DNA from: Gammaproteobacteria bacterium
GTDB taxonomy: Bacteria > Pseudomonadota > Gammaproteobacteria > GCA-001735895
Reading direction: 5' to 3'
NCBI GenBank assembly: GCA_029862005.1
Contig: JAOTYD010000013.1
Coordinates: forward strand, 28,424-92,423
DNA length: 64,000 nucleotides
This document shows positions 42,423-50,977 of the stretch, piece after piece. The translations under genes were made by a program, and so were the position numbers. A model generated the notes under the pieces. That model worked only from the letters and a program-made list of their open reading frames with translations. It had not been told where the DNA came from and searched no databases. Position 1 is the first letter of the stretch, and each line of letters opens with the position of its first letter.

Positions 42423-43817
42423 ATGGCGAATGTTAAAGTCACGAAAATAATGACCTGCCTCGGTTTGATCTTATATCTATCCGGTTGTGCTGAGAGCGGG
42501 GGTGGAAGCTCGACTCGGGCAACGAATAATACGATTGATGACGGAGCAAGGGTAACACTCCATAGTAATCTTTCAACGGTAGACTACGGTGGCAACATTA
42601 CCTTGAGCTGGTCAACCAACAAGGTGCAAGATTGCGTTGCATTGGGTGACTGGTCAGGGAATAAAAATACTACAGGTTCTGAAGTAATTAATTCACTAAT
42701 TTTAGACAGTACTTTCGAACTAATTTGCACTGAAATGGATGGTGAAGCGGATGCAGAGAGACTCGATTCCGTGGCATATAAAGGGAGAAAGATTAAGGAT
42801 ACGGTAAATATCCCAGTTAAAGGACCTAAGGCACCCACGATTTCGCTATCTGCAAGCCCGTCCAATGTATCAATGAATGGTTCGACCACAATTAATTGGA
42901 GCAGCAAACATTCCAGCAGTTGTACAGCATCAGGTGACTGGTCTGGCAGCTTGGCCACTTCAGGTTCTCAGACCATAAGCGCATTAACAACCGACAGTAC
43001 TTTTAATCTGTCCTGCAGTGGTGCAGGCGGAAGCTCGAATAAATCTGTCAACGTCACAGTCTCGTCCCCGTCCACACCCACGATCACCCTGTCGGCTAGT
43101 CCATCAAGTCTGCCTTTCAATGGCTCAACCACATTGAACTGGAGTAGCAGCAATACCACCGGCTGTACGGCCTCAGGTGACTGGTCGGGGAGTAAGGCCA
43201 CATCGGGTTCACAGACCATGAGCACGTTAACCACAAACAGCAACTTTAACCTGACATGTAGCGGTGCCGGCGGCAGCGCGAATGATTCGGTCAGTGTCAC
43301 GGTGGCCGCTCCATTGCCCACGCTTTCATTTACGGCAAACCCAGGTACCATCTCTCAGAATGGTTCAACCACACTGAACTGGAGTACTACCGATGCCACG
43401 AGTTGCATGGCTTCGGGTGACTGGTCAGGAATTAAGGGTATGTCGGGTGCCGAGACCATTAGTGCATTGATGATTGACAGGCAATTTACGTTGACCTGTA
43501 GTGGAGCGGGTGGGACCGTGAATGATACGGTCAATGTGACGATTGTGCTGAATAGTAATGGAACAGCATTATTGTCCTGGACGCCACCAACTGAGAACAC
43601 GGATGGCTCCGCGTTGACCGATTTAGCGGGTTACAAGATTCGTTACGGTACATCTCCAGGCAGCTATAGCGATACCATAACCATTAACAACCCGGGACTA
43701 ACAAGCTATTTAGTCGAAAATCTGGCTAGTTCAGATTGGTATTTCGCGATGACATCTTTCAATTCATCTGGCATAGAAAGTAGTTATTCAGTCGAGGTGA
43801 GTAAAACCGTTAATTAG
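42423..43817 (+). CDS. Repeat-containing surface lipoprotein with Fn3-like C-terminus
   Basis: A 464-residue protein starting at ATG 42423 (GAGGA about 8 bases upstream). A lipobox LSGC follows a short signal peptide. Then come four immunoglobulin-like repeats of about 80-100 residues, each with NGSTTLNWS, CTASGDWSG and TFNLTCSGAGG, so each has a potential disulfide and a WSG core. A C-terminal fibronectin type III-like domain (LSWTPPTENTDGSALTDLAG) closes the protein. It is probably an adhesin or biofilm-matrix component. The GEMM-I riboswitch upstream means c-di-GMP controls its expression. Confidence 0.8.
   Translation: MANVKVTKIMTCLGLILYLSGCAESGGGSSTRATNNTIDDGARVTLHSNLSTVDYGGNITLSWSTNKVQDCVALGDWSGNKNTTGSEVINSLILDSTFELICTEMDGEADAERLDSVAYKGRKIKDTVNIPVKGPKAPTISLSASPSNVSMNGSTTINWSSKHSSSCTASGDWSGSLATSGSQTISALTTDSTFNLSCSGAGGSSNKSVNVTVSSPSTPTITLSASPSSLPFNGSTTLNWSSSNTTGCTASGDWSGSKATSGSQTMSTLTTNSNFNLTCSGAGGSANDSVSVTVAAPLPTLSFTANPGTISQNGSTTLNWSTTDATSCMASGDWSGIKGMSGAETISALMIDRQFTLTCSGAGGTVNDTVNVTIVLNSNGTALLSWTPPTENTDGSALTDLAGYKIRYGTSPGSYSDTITINNPGLTSYLVENLASSDWYFAMTSFNSSGIESSYSVEVSKTVN
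42838..43545 (+). repeat. Tandem repeats of about 240 bases inside the lipoprotein gene
   Basis: Three well-conserved units begin near 42838, 43079 and 43318; a more diverged one precedes at 42541. Each encodes the GSTTLNWS/GDWSG/TCSGAGG pattern. Recombination between units could change copy number. Confidence 0.75.
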
Positions 43818-43887
43818 TATATTATCAAGCTGCCTGATCCAAATAAGGCCAATCAAGCAATGGGGTGTACAAATGACGCCCGTAAAG

Positions 43888-43915
43888 AAGCCATCTCGAA
43901 TAAGATGGCTTTTTT
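43888..43915 (+). terminator. Rho-independent terminator
   Basis: Stem AAGCCATCT / AGATGGCTT with a 6-base loop (CGAATA), followed by a T-run. It lies 71 bases after the lipoprotein stop. Confidence 0.85.
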
Positions 43916-43929
43916 ATAAATGTCCGAGT

Positions 43930-44039
43930 TGGGTCGTAAATCGCCGCTGATGCATTGAGTTTGAGCGTCTGTTTTCTCCAAAGGAGACACTGAAAAATTC
44001 GATTTGAGCTTCTGCAAACGGCCATGAACAGACACTTAG
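43930..44039 (+). repeat. Family C repeat, copy 3
   Basis: Variant subtype: GGGTCGTAAATCGCCGCTGA, GAGCGTCTGTTTTCTCC, GGAGACACTGAAAAA, then GAGCTTCTGCAAACGGCCA and GAACAGACACTTA in place of the GGCAATCTTCGGCC block. Shares this subtype with copy 12. Confidence 0.82.
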
Positions 44040-44135
44040 ATATGACAATAATCAGTTTCCTATCGATATTGATCCAACCGCGGGCAATCCTCTCATCACT
44101 ACTATATGCGTCATTGGATTGGCTAGTGTCGGCCT

Positions 44136-45086
44136 TTAAAACGGCGGACGGCTATTATCAAGGCAGAGATCGATCAGATCATCGACACGTGCCGTGCCAA
44201 CACACATTACCGTATCTGCACCACCCCAGTAAATTTTGACATCCCCGTCATCATCCTCTACCGCACCGCAGGTAAAAACAACATTGTGTACGTAACCCGT
44301 GATCTCCCAGGGGTCTTCCGGGCCCAGTACCCATTCGTCTGCGATGCCGATAATTTTCTCGGGATTACCTAGATCATGTAAGGCCACACCGAGACGATAC
44401 ACTGCTCCATCCATGGTTTCGAACACGCCGTGATAAATACAAAGCCAGCCACGGTCGGTGCGGATCGGCGTTGCACCGGGTCCAATCTTGCTCTCATCCC
44501 AATGATAGGGCACTGGTTTCATCACCACTTCGGAATCACCCCAGTGTATTAAATCTGGAGACCATGATAACCACACTGACCAGGGACTGATTTCCGAATG
44601 CGGACGATCGAGCCGCGCGTAACGACCGTTAAAGCGTACGGGAAAGATAACAACATTTCGCATGTCTGACTCCGAAATCAGCGAGACTCGCTCCAAGGAT
44701 CTGAAGTCCCGGGTCTTCGCGAGGCCGATGCGCACACCGTGGCGTGAATAGGCACTGTAAGTGATCAAATATTCTCCATCGATGTAGCAGATCCTGGGGT
44801 CCTCCACTCCAAAGGCTTCGTATTCAGCAAAGTTGCCTTCGCTCGAGGGAACCATGAAAGGCGCCTGACCAACCGTGAATTTGAAGCCGTCTTCACTTTC
44901 GGCAATACCGATAATGGAACGACCGCTACGCAGGTGGGATCGAAACAGCATGATAATGCGACCGTCATACCTCGTAATACCGGCATTGTGTACGGTTTCT
45001 ACCGGATAAGGGATATCGTCCTTTGTCAGAATCGGATTGGAATCATAACGCTTTATAACTGGCGGTGGTTTAGTTGCAACGGTCAT
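44136..45086 (-). CDS. GH130-family beta-mannoside phosphorylase/mannosidase (short form)
   Basis: A protein of about 316 residues with the five-bladed propeller of glycoside hydrolase family 130. Diagnostic parts: VHNAGITRYDGRIIMLFRS, GVEDPRICYIDGEYLITY with the catalytic Asp, RPHSEISPWSVWLSWSPDL, and KIGPGATPIRTDRGWLCIYHG. Family members phosphorolyse or hydrolyse beta-1,2- or beta-1,4-mannosides; the phosphate-binding residues could not be checked by eye. There is no signal peptide, so it is cytoplasmic. ATG 45086 has GGAGG at good spacing and lies inside the end of the upstream GT4-cupin gene, so they are translationally coupled. Confidence 0.88.
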   Translation of the reverse strand: MTVATKPPPVIKRYDSNPILTKDDIPYPVETVHNAGITRYDGRIIMLFRSHLRSGRSIIGIAESEDGFKFTVGQAPFMVPSSEGNFAEYEAFGVEDPRICYIDGEYLITYSAYSRHGVRIGLAKTRDFRSLERVSLISESDMRNVVIFPVRFNGRYARLDRPHSEISPWSVWLSWSPDLIHWGDSEVVMKPVPYHWDESKIGPGATPIRTDRGWLCIYHGVFETMDGAVYRLGVALHDLGNPEKIIGIADEWVLGPEDPWEITGYVHNVVFTCGAVEDDDGDVKIYWGGADTVMCVGTARVDDLIDLCLDNSRPPF

Positions 45087-46419
45087 AGTCATCCTCCAGC
45101 CGAATAATGTCGTCCTCTCCAAAATAATCGCCCATCTGAACTTCTACTATAATCAGCGGGACCTCGCCGGGATTCATGATTCGGTGGACTGCGCCTTTTG
45201 GAATATCTACTGACTGACCTGGCTTGAGGGGAATTTCTTTTTCGCCCACGGTGACCAGGGCTTCGCCACTAACCACAGTCCAGTGTTCGGCTCGACGCTG
45301 GTGCTTTTGCAGGCTCAGCCGCTCACCCGGGCTAACAACAAGTTCCTTGATCTTATGATCATTATGTTCGAGTAAATCTTCATAGTGTCCCCAGGGACGA
45401 TAGTTTTCTCGCTCCTCAAGTATCCTCTGGTATATGCCCAGGTACTCTTGCGCCATGCGTTGGCAGGTGAAACGCTTTTCTACATCGTCCCGACAGACGC
45501 GCCGGTCGAGGCTGTTAATTTTGCCCACTGCCTGTACTGCAGCATCCAGATCATCAACGATAAATCCGCTGCTGTCATTTTGAATGAGTTCCGGCATTGA
45601 ACCCCGATCATATGCGATGACCGGCGTACCGCAGGCCATGGATTCGACCACACTTAGGCCGAACGGTTCATCAAAATGAATCAGGTGCAACAGGGCCAGT
45701 GCGCCGCCCATAACTTCCTGCCTTTTTTCCGGCCCGACAGAGCCTATGTATTCCACTTTAGTTCCATCAATGCGGGGTCCAATCTGCTCCTTGAAATAGG
45801 CCTCGTCCTGCACGATTCCGGCGATGACGAGACGTTTACCGGTTTTAGCTGCAACCTCAATCGCATCATGAACCCCCTTTTCAGGGTGGATACGACCGAG
45901 AAACAGGAGGTAGTCTCCTGTTTCCGGTTGATATTTGAACTGATTGAGGTCGATCCCATGGTGAATTGTGGCAATGTAATCGAGTTCAGCCGATTTGTCG
46001 GCTTCACTAATTGCCACATAATAGGTGCTGTCGTTGTACTGTTTATAAACAGGCAATATTGAGGGTGAAGAAAATCCATGGATCGTGGTAACAACTGGTG
46101 TACTTGTGAAGCCACTGTAACTGAGCGGTAGAAAATCGTAATGATTGTGAATCAGATCGAATTCATCGGCACGTCTGAACAGCTCAGCAATATGCAGGCA
46201 CTCCCATACTTTGGGATCGATGCTGGGATCATCAGAGTAGGGTCGTTCGCAAATCCAGGCAAGTTTGCCTGAGGTGAGTGAATCTCCGCTGGCAAACAAC
46301 GTTACCTCGATGCCCATCGATACCAGCTGTTCGGTGAGCAGACTGACCACGTTTTCCCATGGTCCGTAATGTCGCGGTGGTGTACGCCAGGATAAGGGAC
46401 TCAACATCGCAATTTTCAT
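45070..46419 (-). CDS. GT4 glycosyltransferase fused to PMI-type cupin
   Basis: A 449-residue fusion. Residues 1-335 are a GT-B, family 4 transferase (VTTIHGFSSPS, FLGRIHPEKGVHDAIEVA, FDEPFGLSVVESMACGTPVI with the ExE-type nucleotide-sugar motif). Residues about 340-449 are a cupin like the C-terminal phosphomannose isomerase domain of bifunctional GDP-mannose enzymes: RPWGHYEDLL, LSLQKHQRRAEHW, VVSGEALVTVG, DIPKGAVHRIMNPG, with metal-binding His and Glu kept. This joins a putative mannosyl transfer to sugar-phosphate isomerisation or sensing. It is followed by the GH130 gene in the same operon. Confidence 0.88.
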   Translation of the reverse strand: MKIAMLSPLSWRTPPRHYGPWENVVSLLTEQLVSMGIEVTLFASGDSLTSGKLAWICERPYSDDPSIDPKVWECLHIAELFRRADEFDLIHNHYDFLPLSYSGFTSTPVVTTIHGFSSPSILPVYKQYNDSTYYVAISEADKSAELDYIATIHHGIDLNQFKYQPETGDYLLFLGRIHPEKGVHDAIEVAAKTGKRLVIAGIVQDEAYFKEQIGPRIDGTKVEYIGSVGPEKRQEVMGGALALLHLIHFDEPFGLSVVESMACGTPVIAYDRGSMPELIQNDSSGFIVDDLDAAVQAVGKINSLDRRVCRDDVEKRFTCQRMAQEYLGIYQRILEERENYRPWGHYEDLLEHNDHKIKELVVSPGERLSLQKHQRRAEHWTVVSGEALVTVGEKEIPLKPGQSVDIPKGAVHRIMNPGEVPLIIVEVQMGDYFGEDDIIRLEDDYDRCN

Positions 46420-46583
46420 GTATTATCCACCTGCCCGCTATTGCTGGTCATCGTGATTATGGATCTGGAGTTAAACTTAAGCCTACGGTAACACGATACA
46501 CTGAATGAACTAAAATAGAATAATACAGCCCTGGTGTCGGACTGGAAACACAAAGGCTCGAATGTGAACTGGTGGGAGGAAAA

Positions 46584-46631
46584 ATGACATTTCTTATGCG
46601 AAATTTAGCCCTTGTTGTAAAGCAGAATTAA
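46584..46631 (+). CDS. Possible 15-residue leader peptide
   Basis: GGGAGGAAAA directly precedes ATG 46584; the frame reads MTFLMRNLALVVKQN and ends at TAA 46631, 27 bases before the GH130 start at 46659. The strong ribosome site contrasts with the weak one of the gene itself. It may be a leader with coupled translation or the remnant of an upstream gene. Confidence 0.35.
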   Translation: MTFLMRNLALVVKQN

Positions 46632-46658
46632 TGGTCTGCAACACATTTGGACATACCC

Positions 46659-48167
46659 ATGGCAGAATCCAGTTCTATCCCCCCGGTACCACAGGCGCGG
46701 CGCAAGCCCATCGTGTTAAATGCGAATATCGGCCGCGTTATTACTCGTCCCTATATCCCGCCCAATGAAGAGCGTATCCGCAACATCATCAACCGGGTGC
46801 TGGATCTTGACGAAAACGAAGTAGGTAGATTACTGGAAACCGTCATGTACGACTTTTCTCCTCGTCACCGATATTTTAGAGAAGTCCTAGAACGAAATTT
46901 CAACAGGGTAGCTTGCCATGTTCCTGATGGCAGCAAACTAACCGAACAACGGCAGCTTCTGATCGGATCTTACTTCACCGCCGAGTACTCCGTGGAGGCA
47001 GCAGCCCTGTTCAATCCTTCCATAGTTCGGGTCACAAGTCTGGCAACGGATCCCGAGGGATCCTGCCGATTCATCATGAGCTTCCGCGCTATCGGTGAAG
47101 GCCATATCTCGTCCATCGAGTTTCGCAGCGGAATTATCGATAAAAATAATGATATGTATTTTGATCCCCAGAGCAACTATGTGCGCACCCCCAGGATCCA
47201 TACTGATTCAAGCTACGATCGAGAATTGTTTCATTTAAAACTTCACGACATGGGAGCCAGTAACAAGGTAATAAAATGGTTGCTCAGCGATTTAGCAGAC
47301 AAATTCACTTTCACTGCGTTACAGGAGAAAATTGATGAGCACTGTAACGGTAATAGAATCCGGGCAAGTGATAAAAAAGATGTCATTGAAAAAGCGATGT
47401 GGCTGGCGCGTTCCAATTATGAGATTTTATTTCGACCGGATCACCAGATTTCCGAGCGGGTTCTGTTTCCCAGGTCGGAGTCAGAGAGCGCAGGGATCGA
47501 GGATGCCCGTTTCGTGCGTTTCGTAGAAGACGACGGCACAATTATCTACTACGCCACCTATACGGCCTACAACGGTAAAACCATTCTACCTCAACTTATG
47601 GAGACGACGGATTTTCTCTCGTTTAAGATCAGTACCTTGAATGGAATACAAGCGCAAGGTAAAGGTATGGCCCTGTTCCCCAGAAAGATTAAAGGAAAGT
47701 ACGTCTCGCTGTCGCGTCAGGATGGAGAGAACAACGCCATCATGTTCTCGGATAATATACATTTCTGGAAACAGGTCCAGATATTGCAGAAACCCATGTT
47801 TTCGTACGAATTTTTCCAGATGGGCAATGGCGGCTCGCCCATTGAGACAGCCGAAGGCTGGCTAGTTATTACCCATGGTGTCGGGCCGATGCGAACCTAT
47901 AGTCTGGGTATTGAGCTGCTGGATCTGGACGACCCGGCTCGCGTGATCAGCCGCATCAACGAGCCGATTCTGGTACCAAACGAACATGACCGAGACGGAT
48001 ATGTACCAAACGTGGTTTACAGTTGTGGCGCAATGATCTTTCAGGATGAACTGATCATCCCCTATGCTTCGGCTGACCAGCGCTGCGGTATTGCAACCCT
48101 GAACCTGTCAGATCTGATGGCAAGGTTGCGCTATAACAAAACCGCCCATGGGGATTTGCCGAGGTAA
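46659..48167 (+). CDS. GH130-family beta-mannoside phosphorylase/mannosidase (long form)
   Basis: A 502-residue GH130 protein with an N-terminal extension of about 100 residues that includes a helical region (NEERIRNIINRVLDLDENEV). The propeller carries SESAGIEDARFVRFV (EDxR with catalytic Asp), YATYTAYNGKTILPQL, MALFPRKIKGKYVSLSRQD and GNGGSPIETAEGWLVITHGV. Length and extension fit the longer GH130 subfamily, which often neighbours a short one. It has no signal peptide. ATG 46659 was chosen over TTG 46647. It is divergent from the GT4-cupin gene and convergent with the next GT4 gene (5-base gap). Confidence 0.88.
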   Translation: MAESSSIPPVPQARRKPIVLNANIGRVITRPYIPPNEERIRNIINRVLDLDENEVGRLLETVMYDFSPRHRYFREVLERNFNRVACHVPDGSKLTEQRQLLIGSYFTAEYSVEAAALFNPSIVRVTSLATDPEGSCRFIMSFRAIGEGHISSIEFRSGIIDKNNDMYFDPQSNYVRTPRIHTDSSYDRELFHLKLHDMGASNKVIKWLLSDLADKFTFTALQEKIDEHCNGNRIRASDKKDVIEKAMWLARSNYEILFRPDHQISERVLFPRSESESAGIEDARFVRFVEDDGTIIYYATYTAYNGKTILPQLMETTDFLSFKISTLNGIQAQGKGMALFPRKIKGKYVSLSRQDGENNAIMFSDNIHFWKQVQILQKPMFSYEFFQMGNGGSPIETAEGWLVITHGVGPMRTYSLGIELLDLDDPARVISRINEPILVPNEHDRDGYVPNVVYSCGAMIFQDELIIPYASADQRCGIATLNLSDLMARLRYNKTAHGDLPR

Positions 48168-48172
48168 CAAAA

Positions 48173-50497
48173 TTACGCCATATCGGATCTTTTGGCAGCC
48201 ACTTGTTTTTTGTCAGTTACCTGGGCAGACTCTTTTTCATCCTTCCGATTGATCTCACTTTGACCTTGGTGTTTGTAAATGGCGAGTAAAGCCATAAGCC
48301 AGCACAGAGTAGATTCAGCGCCCTGATTTTCATTGACGCTGTGCGCCTGCAGCCCGTCCCGACAACCCCCGGTCGCATGATCATAGAGCGAAATATTTAG
48401 TTCGTTATCACCCTGGTACCAGTTAAGACAGCGGTAGGCGTAAGTGATCCATTCCTCATCTCGCGTAAAATTGAATGCTTCGATACAGGCATCCAGCATC
48501 GCAGCGGCCTCGATAGGTTGCTGATCAAATCGGGCCTTAACATGCCCTTTGCTAAACCAACCATAGTTACCGATGGCAGCAAAATAACACCCTGTCTGAT
48601 CGTGTTGAATCTCCTTCAACCAGGTCAGCGCACGCAAAGCAGTCTGTAACATTTCGTCATCAGCCAGCCACTGCCCGGACAACAACAATGCCTGCGGCAG
48701 GCGTGCATTGTCATAGGTCAAGGTTTCTTCACACCAGGGCCAGTCCGGGCTGGAGAGATTTCTGAACCATTGCATCAACTTATCTGAAAGAATTTTACAC
48801 AGGGTTTCAACCTGGATATTGTCACGATTACCAGACAGGAAGGCATGGATACCAATGACGGTAAAAGCAACGGCGCGTGGCGAGGTAAAATTCTCGACCA
48901 CAGGCAAAGCGCGTTGAAATAAGTCGGCGGCATGACTTAGCTGTCCGTTATTCCGACCCAGAGTCGCCGCGACTCCCAAACCCCACAGCGCACGACCATG
49001 CGAATCTTCCGAACCAGTCTCTTCCAGCCAACAGCGATCATAGGACATAAAATTACGAAACCGGCCGTGCTCGGAATTAAAAGCATGGTCGAGGAAACTT
49101 AGGTAGGTGGAAGCAAGACCCTTCAGCGAGTCATCTCGGAGCCGAAATGCCTGCGCGGTAACAGCAACAATCAGTGCACGCGCATTATCGTCTACGCAAT
49201 ATCCATGTTCCCGATCCGGCACGGTGAATTTGGAGTGCTGCAGCATGCCCACCCCATCCGTCATACGTAGCAAATGGTCGAGCTTGATTTCCGGTAGCGC
49301 CTGTTGTCGCAAGCCAAGCGGGCTCAGCTTGAATACTGGTACAGACTTGCGTAAACGATGAATCTGTACCTGTTCGAAAACCTCGATATAACGACTGCCG
49401 ACATTACTCCAGATCATTTGCCGACCGTAATCATAAGCCTTACGCTGTATGGCGCGAAGTTTGTCAGGATGATCCAGCAGATCGGTAACCTCTCTGGCAA
49501 GCTGAGCGTGGTCACGGAAGGGAAACAACTTGCCCCGGCCGTCAGCGAGTAATTCCTGAGCGTGTAAGAAAGGCGTGGATATGACTGCTTTACCCATTCC
49601 CAGTGCATAAGCGAGCGTGCCGGAAATTATCTGCGCCTCGTTCAAGTAGGGTATGACATAAATATCAGCTGCACCAATAAACTCCAGCAGATCCTCCTCC
49701 ACCACGAATTTATCGTAAAAAACGACATGGCCCTCAACTCCGAGTATTTTCGCGCGCCTGTGAAGACTGATTCTATAATCCTCCCCCTGTTCCGCCCTGA
49801 TGTGGGGGTGGGTGGCACCGACCACCATGTAAATTACATCCGGGTGGGTTTTCACAATTTCTGGCAGTGCATCGATCACCGTTTCGATACCCTTTCCCGG
49901 TGATAGCAGTCCAAAGGTAAGCAAGACCTTCTTTTCGGTTGCGTCAAACTTGTCCTTATATGTTGAGGTGTCTAACAGGGGAACGTCAGGAATGCCATGA
50001 TGAATCAGCGCAATTTTCTCCGCCTCCACCTTGTAAATATCGCGTAATATGTCGACTGAAAGTTCGCTCATCACGACCAACCGATCGGAAAACTCAGCGA
50101 GCTGCAAAATGATGTCTCGTTCCCTGTCGCTAGGATCCTTCATCAGGGTGTGTAAAGTGGTCACAATCGGCATTTTGAGATCACGCAACAACTCGATAAT
50201 GAAACTTCCCCGCTCGCCGCCGAATATGCCATATTCATGTTGAACACAGACCACTCCTACATGGTTGAGATTAAGCTGGTCGGCTGCAAGGCTGTATTCA
50301 TTGAGTTGATCCTGGTTGATCTGGAGTCGTACCTCCGGCGGATAGGAATAGCCTTCCGGCTGGTCGTTCATCGCAACGATCCAGCAATCTGTGTTGGTAG
50401 CATGCTGCGCGATTGATTCATAAAGATACGTAGTGAAGGTTGCAATACCACATATTCTCGGCAGGGAGTTGCCGATGAGGACAATGGAGTTGGTCAT
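48173..50497 (-). CDS. GT4 glycosyltransferase with large C-terminal helical domain
   Basis: A protein of about 774 residues. The first 400 residues are GT-B family 4 (NSLPRICGIATFTTYLYESI, VVCVQHEYGIFGGERG, TFGLLSPGKGIETVIDALPE, and an acceptor loop near QIISGTLAYALGMGKAVIST). The C-terminal part from about 420 looks like an (alpha/alpha)6-barrel glycan-processing domain (HGYCVDDNARALIVAVTA, WCEETLTYDNARLPQALLLS, RFDQQPIEAAAMLDACIEAF). Bacterial loci pairing this type with GH130 are known. ATG 50497 has AGAAGG upstream; ATG 50539 is an alternative. Probably polymerises or trims mannose chains. Confidence 0.82.
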   Translation of the reverse strand: MTNSIVLIGNSLPRICGIATFTTYLYESIAQHATNTDCWIVAMNDQPEGYSYPPEVRLQINQDQLNEYSLAADQLNLNHVGVVCVQHEYGIFGGERGSFIIELLRDLKMPIVTTLHTLMKDPSDRERDIILQLAEFSDRLVVMSELSVDILRDIYKVEAEKIALIHHGIPDVPLLDTSTYKDKFDATEKKVLLTFGLLSPGKGIETVIDALPEIVKTHPDVIYMVVGATHPHIRAEQGEDYRISLHRRAKILGVEGHVVFYDKFVVEEDLLEFIGAADIYVIPYLNEAQIISGTLAYALGMGKAVISTPFLHAQELLADGRGKLFPFRDHAQLAREVTDLLDHPDKLRAIQRKAYDYGRQMIWSNVGSRYIEVFEQVQIHRLRKSVPVFKLSPLGLRQQALPEIKLDHLLRMTDGVGMLQHSKFTVPDREHGYCVDDNARALIVAVTAQAFRLRDDSLKGLASTYLSFLDHAFNSEHGRFRNFMSYDRCWLEETGSEDSHGRALWGLGVAATLGRNNGQLSHAADLFQRALPVVENFTSPRAVAFTVIGIHAFLSGNRDNIQVETLCKILSDKLMQWFRNLSSPDWPWCEETLTYDNARLPQALLLSGQWLADDEMLQTALRALTWLKEIQHDQTGCYFAAIGNYGWFSKGHVKARFDQQPIEAAAMLDACIEAFNFTRDEEWITYAYRCLNWYQGDNELNISLYDHATGGCRDGLQAHSVNENQGAESTLCWLMALLAIYKHQGQSEINRKDEKESAQVTDKKQVAAKRSDMA

Positions 50498-50745
50498 CTT
50501 GCCTTCTGCTATTGAGCCGGTAGCGTTAGCGGAATCCATGCTTTCGTTATTCTGCTGTATTTGTCATGCAATAGACTAACCCTTTCCGCGGCAATAGTCT
50601 AAAGAACCTACGGAATTCCACGGCAGCTTGCCATAGACCTCGAAAAAGCTGGGCTGCCAGAAACCATTGCAGCTTGAAGTTCTCATTCCCTGCGATAAAA
50701 GAAGGCTTTTTTGCTTATTTTCCAGCAGCTAGCGAGAGTCTCTTT

Positions 50746-50853
50746 TGGGTCGGTAGCCGCCCCCTACTAATCGTTTCTGAGTGTCTGTTTTCTCCTAAGC
50801 AGACCCTCATAAAACCCGAGCAGGAGGCAATCTTCGGCCAAAGCAGACATTTA
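50746..50853 (+). repeat. Family C repeat, copy 4
   Basis: Full-length and close to consensus: GGGTCGG, GAGTGTCTGTTTTCTCC, AAGCAGACCCTCATAAAAC, GGAGGCAATCTTCGGCCA, GCAGACATTTA. The rest of the gap 50540-50977 holds no supported gene. Confidence 0.85.
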
Positions 50854-50977
50854 GAATTTATTCCTTAACTTCTACTTCCGGACCTGAGCGGGCACATGGA
50901 TTGAAAGTCCTAACGATTTACTTGAAAGCCGAAACATGATGAAGTTCACCTGGTTTCCGGCGAGGCAGGCAAGCAAC

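Noticed and set aside
42584..43600. Minus-strand frames opposite the repeat lipoprotein
   Set aside because: They repeat with the same period as the real gene and have no domain of their own.
48397..48582. Other short minus- and plus-strand frames inside the GT4 gene and elsewhere
   Set aside because: Under 70 codons, fully inside well-supported genes.
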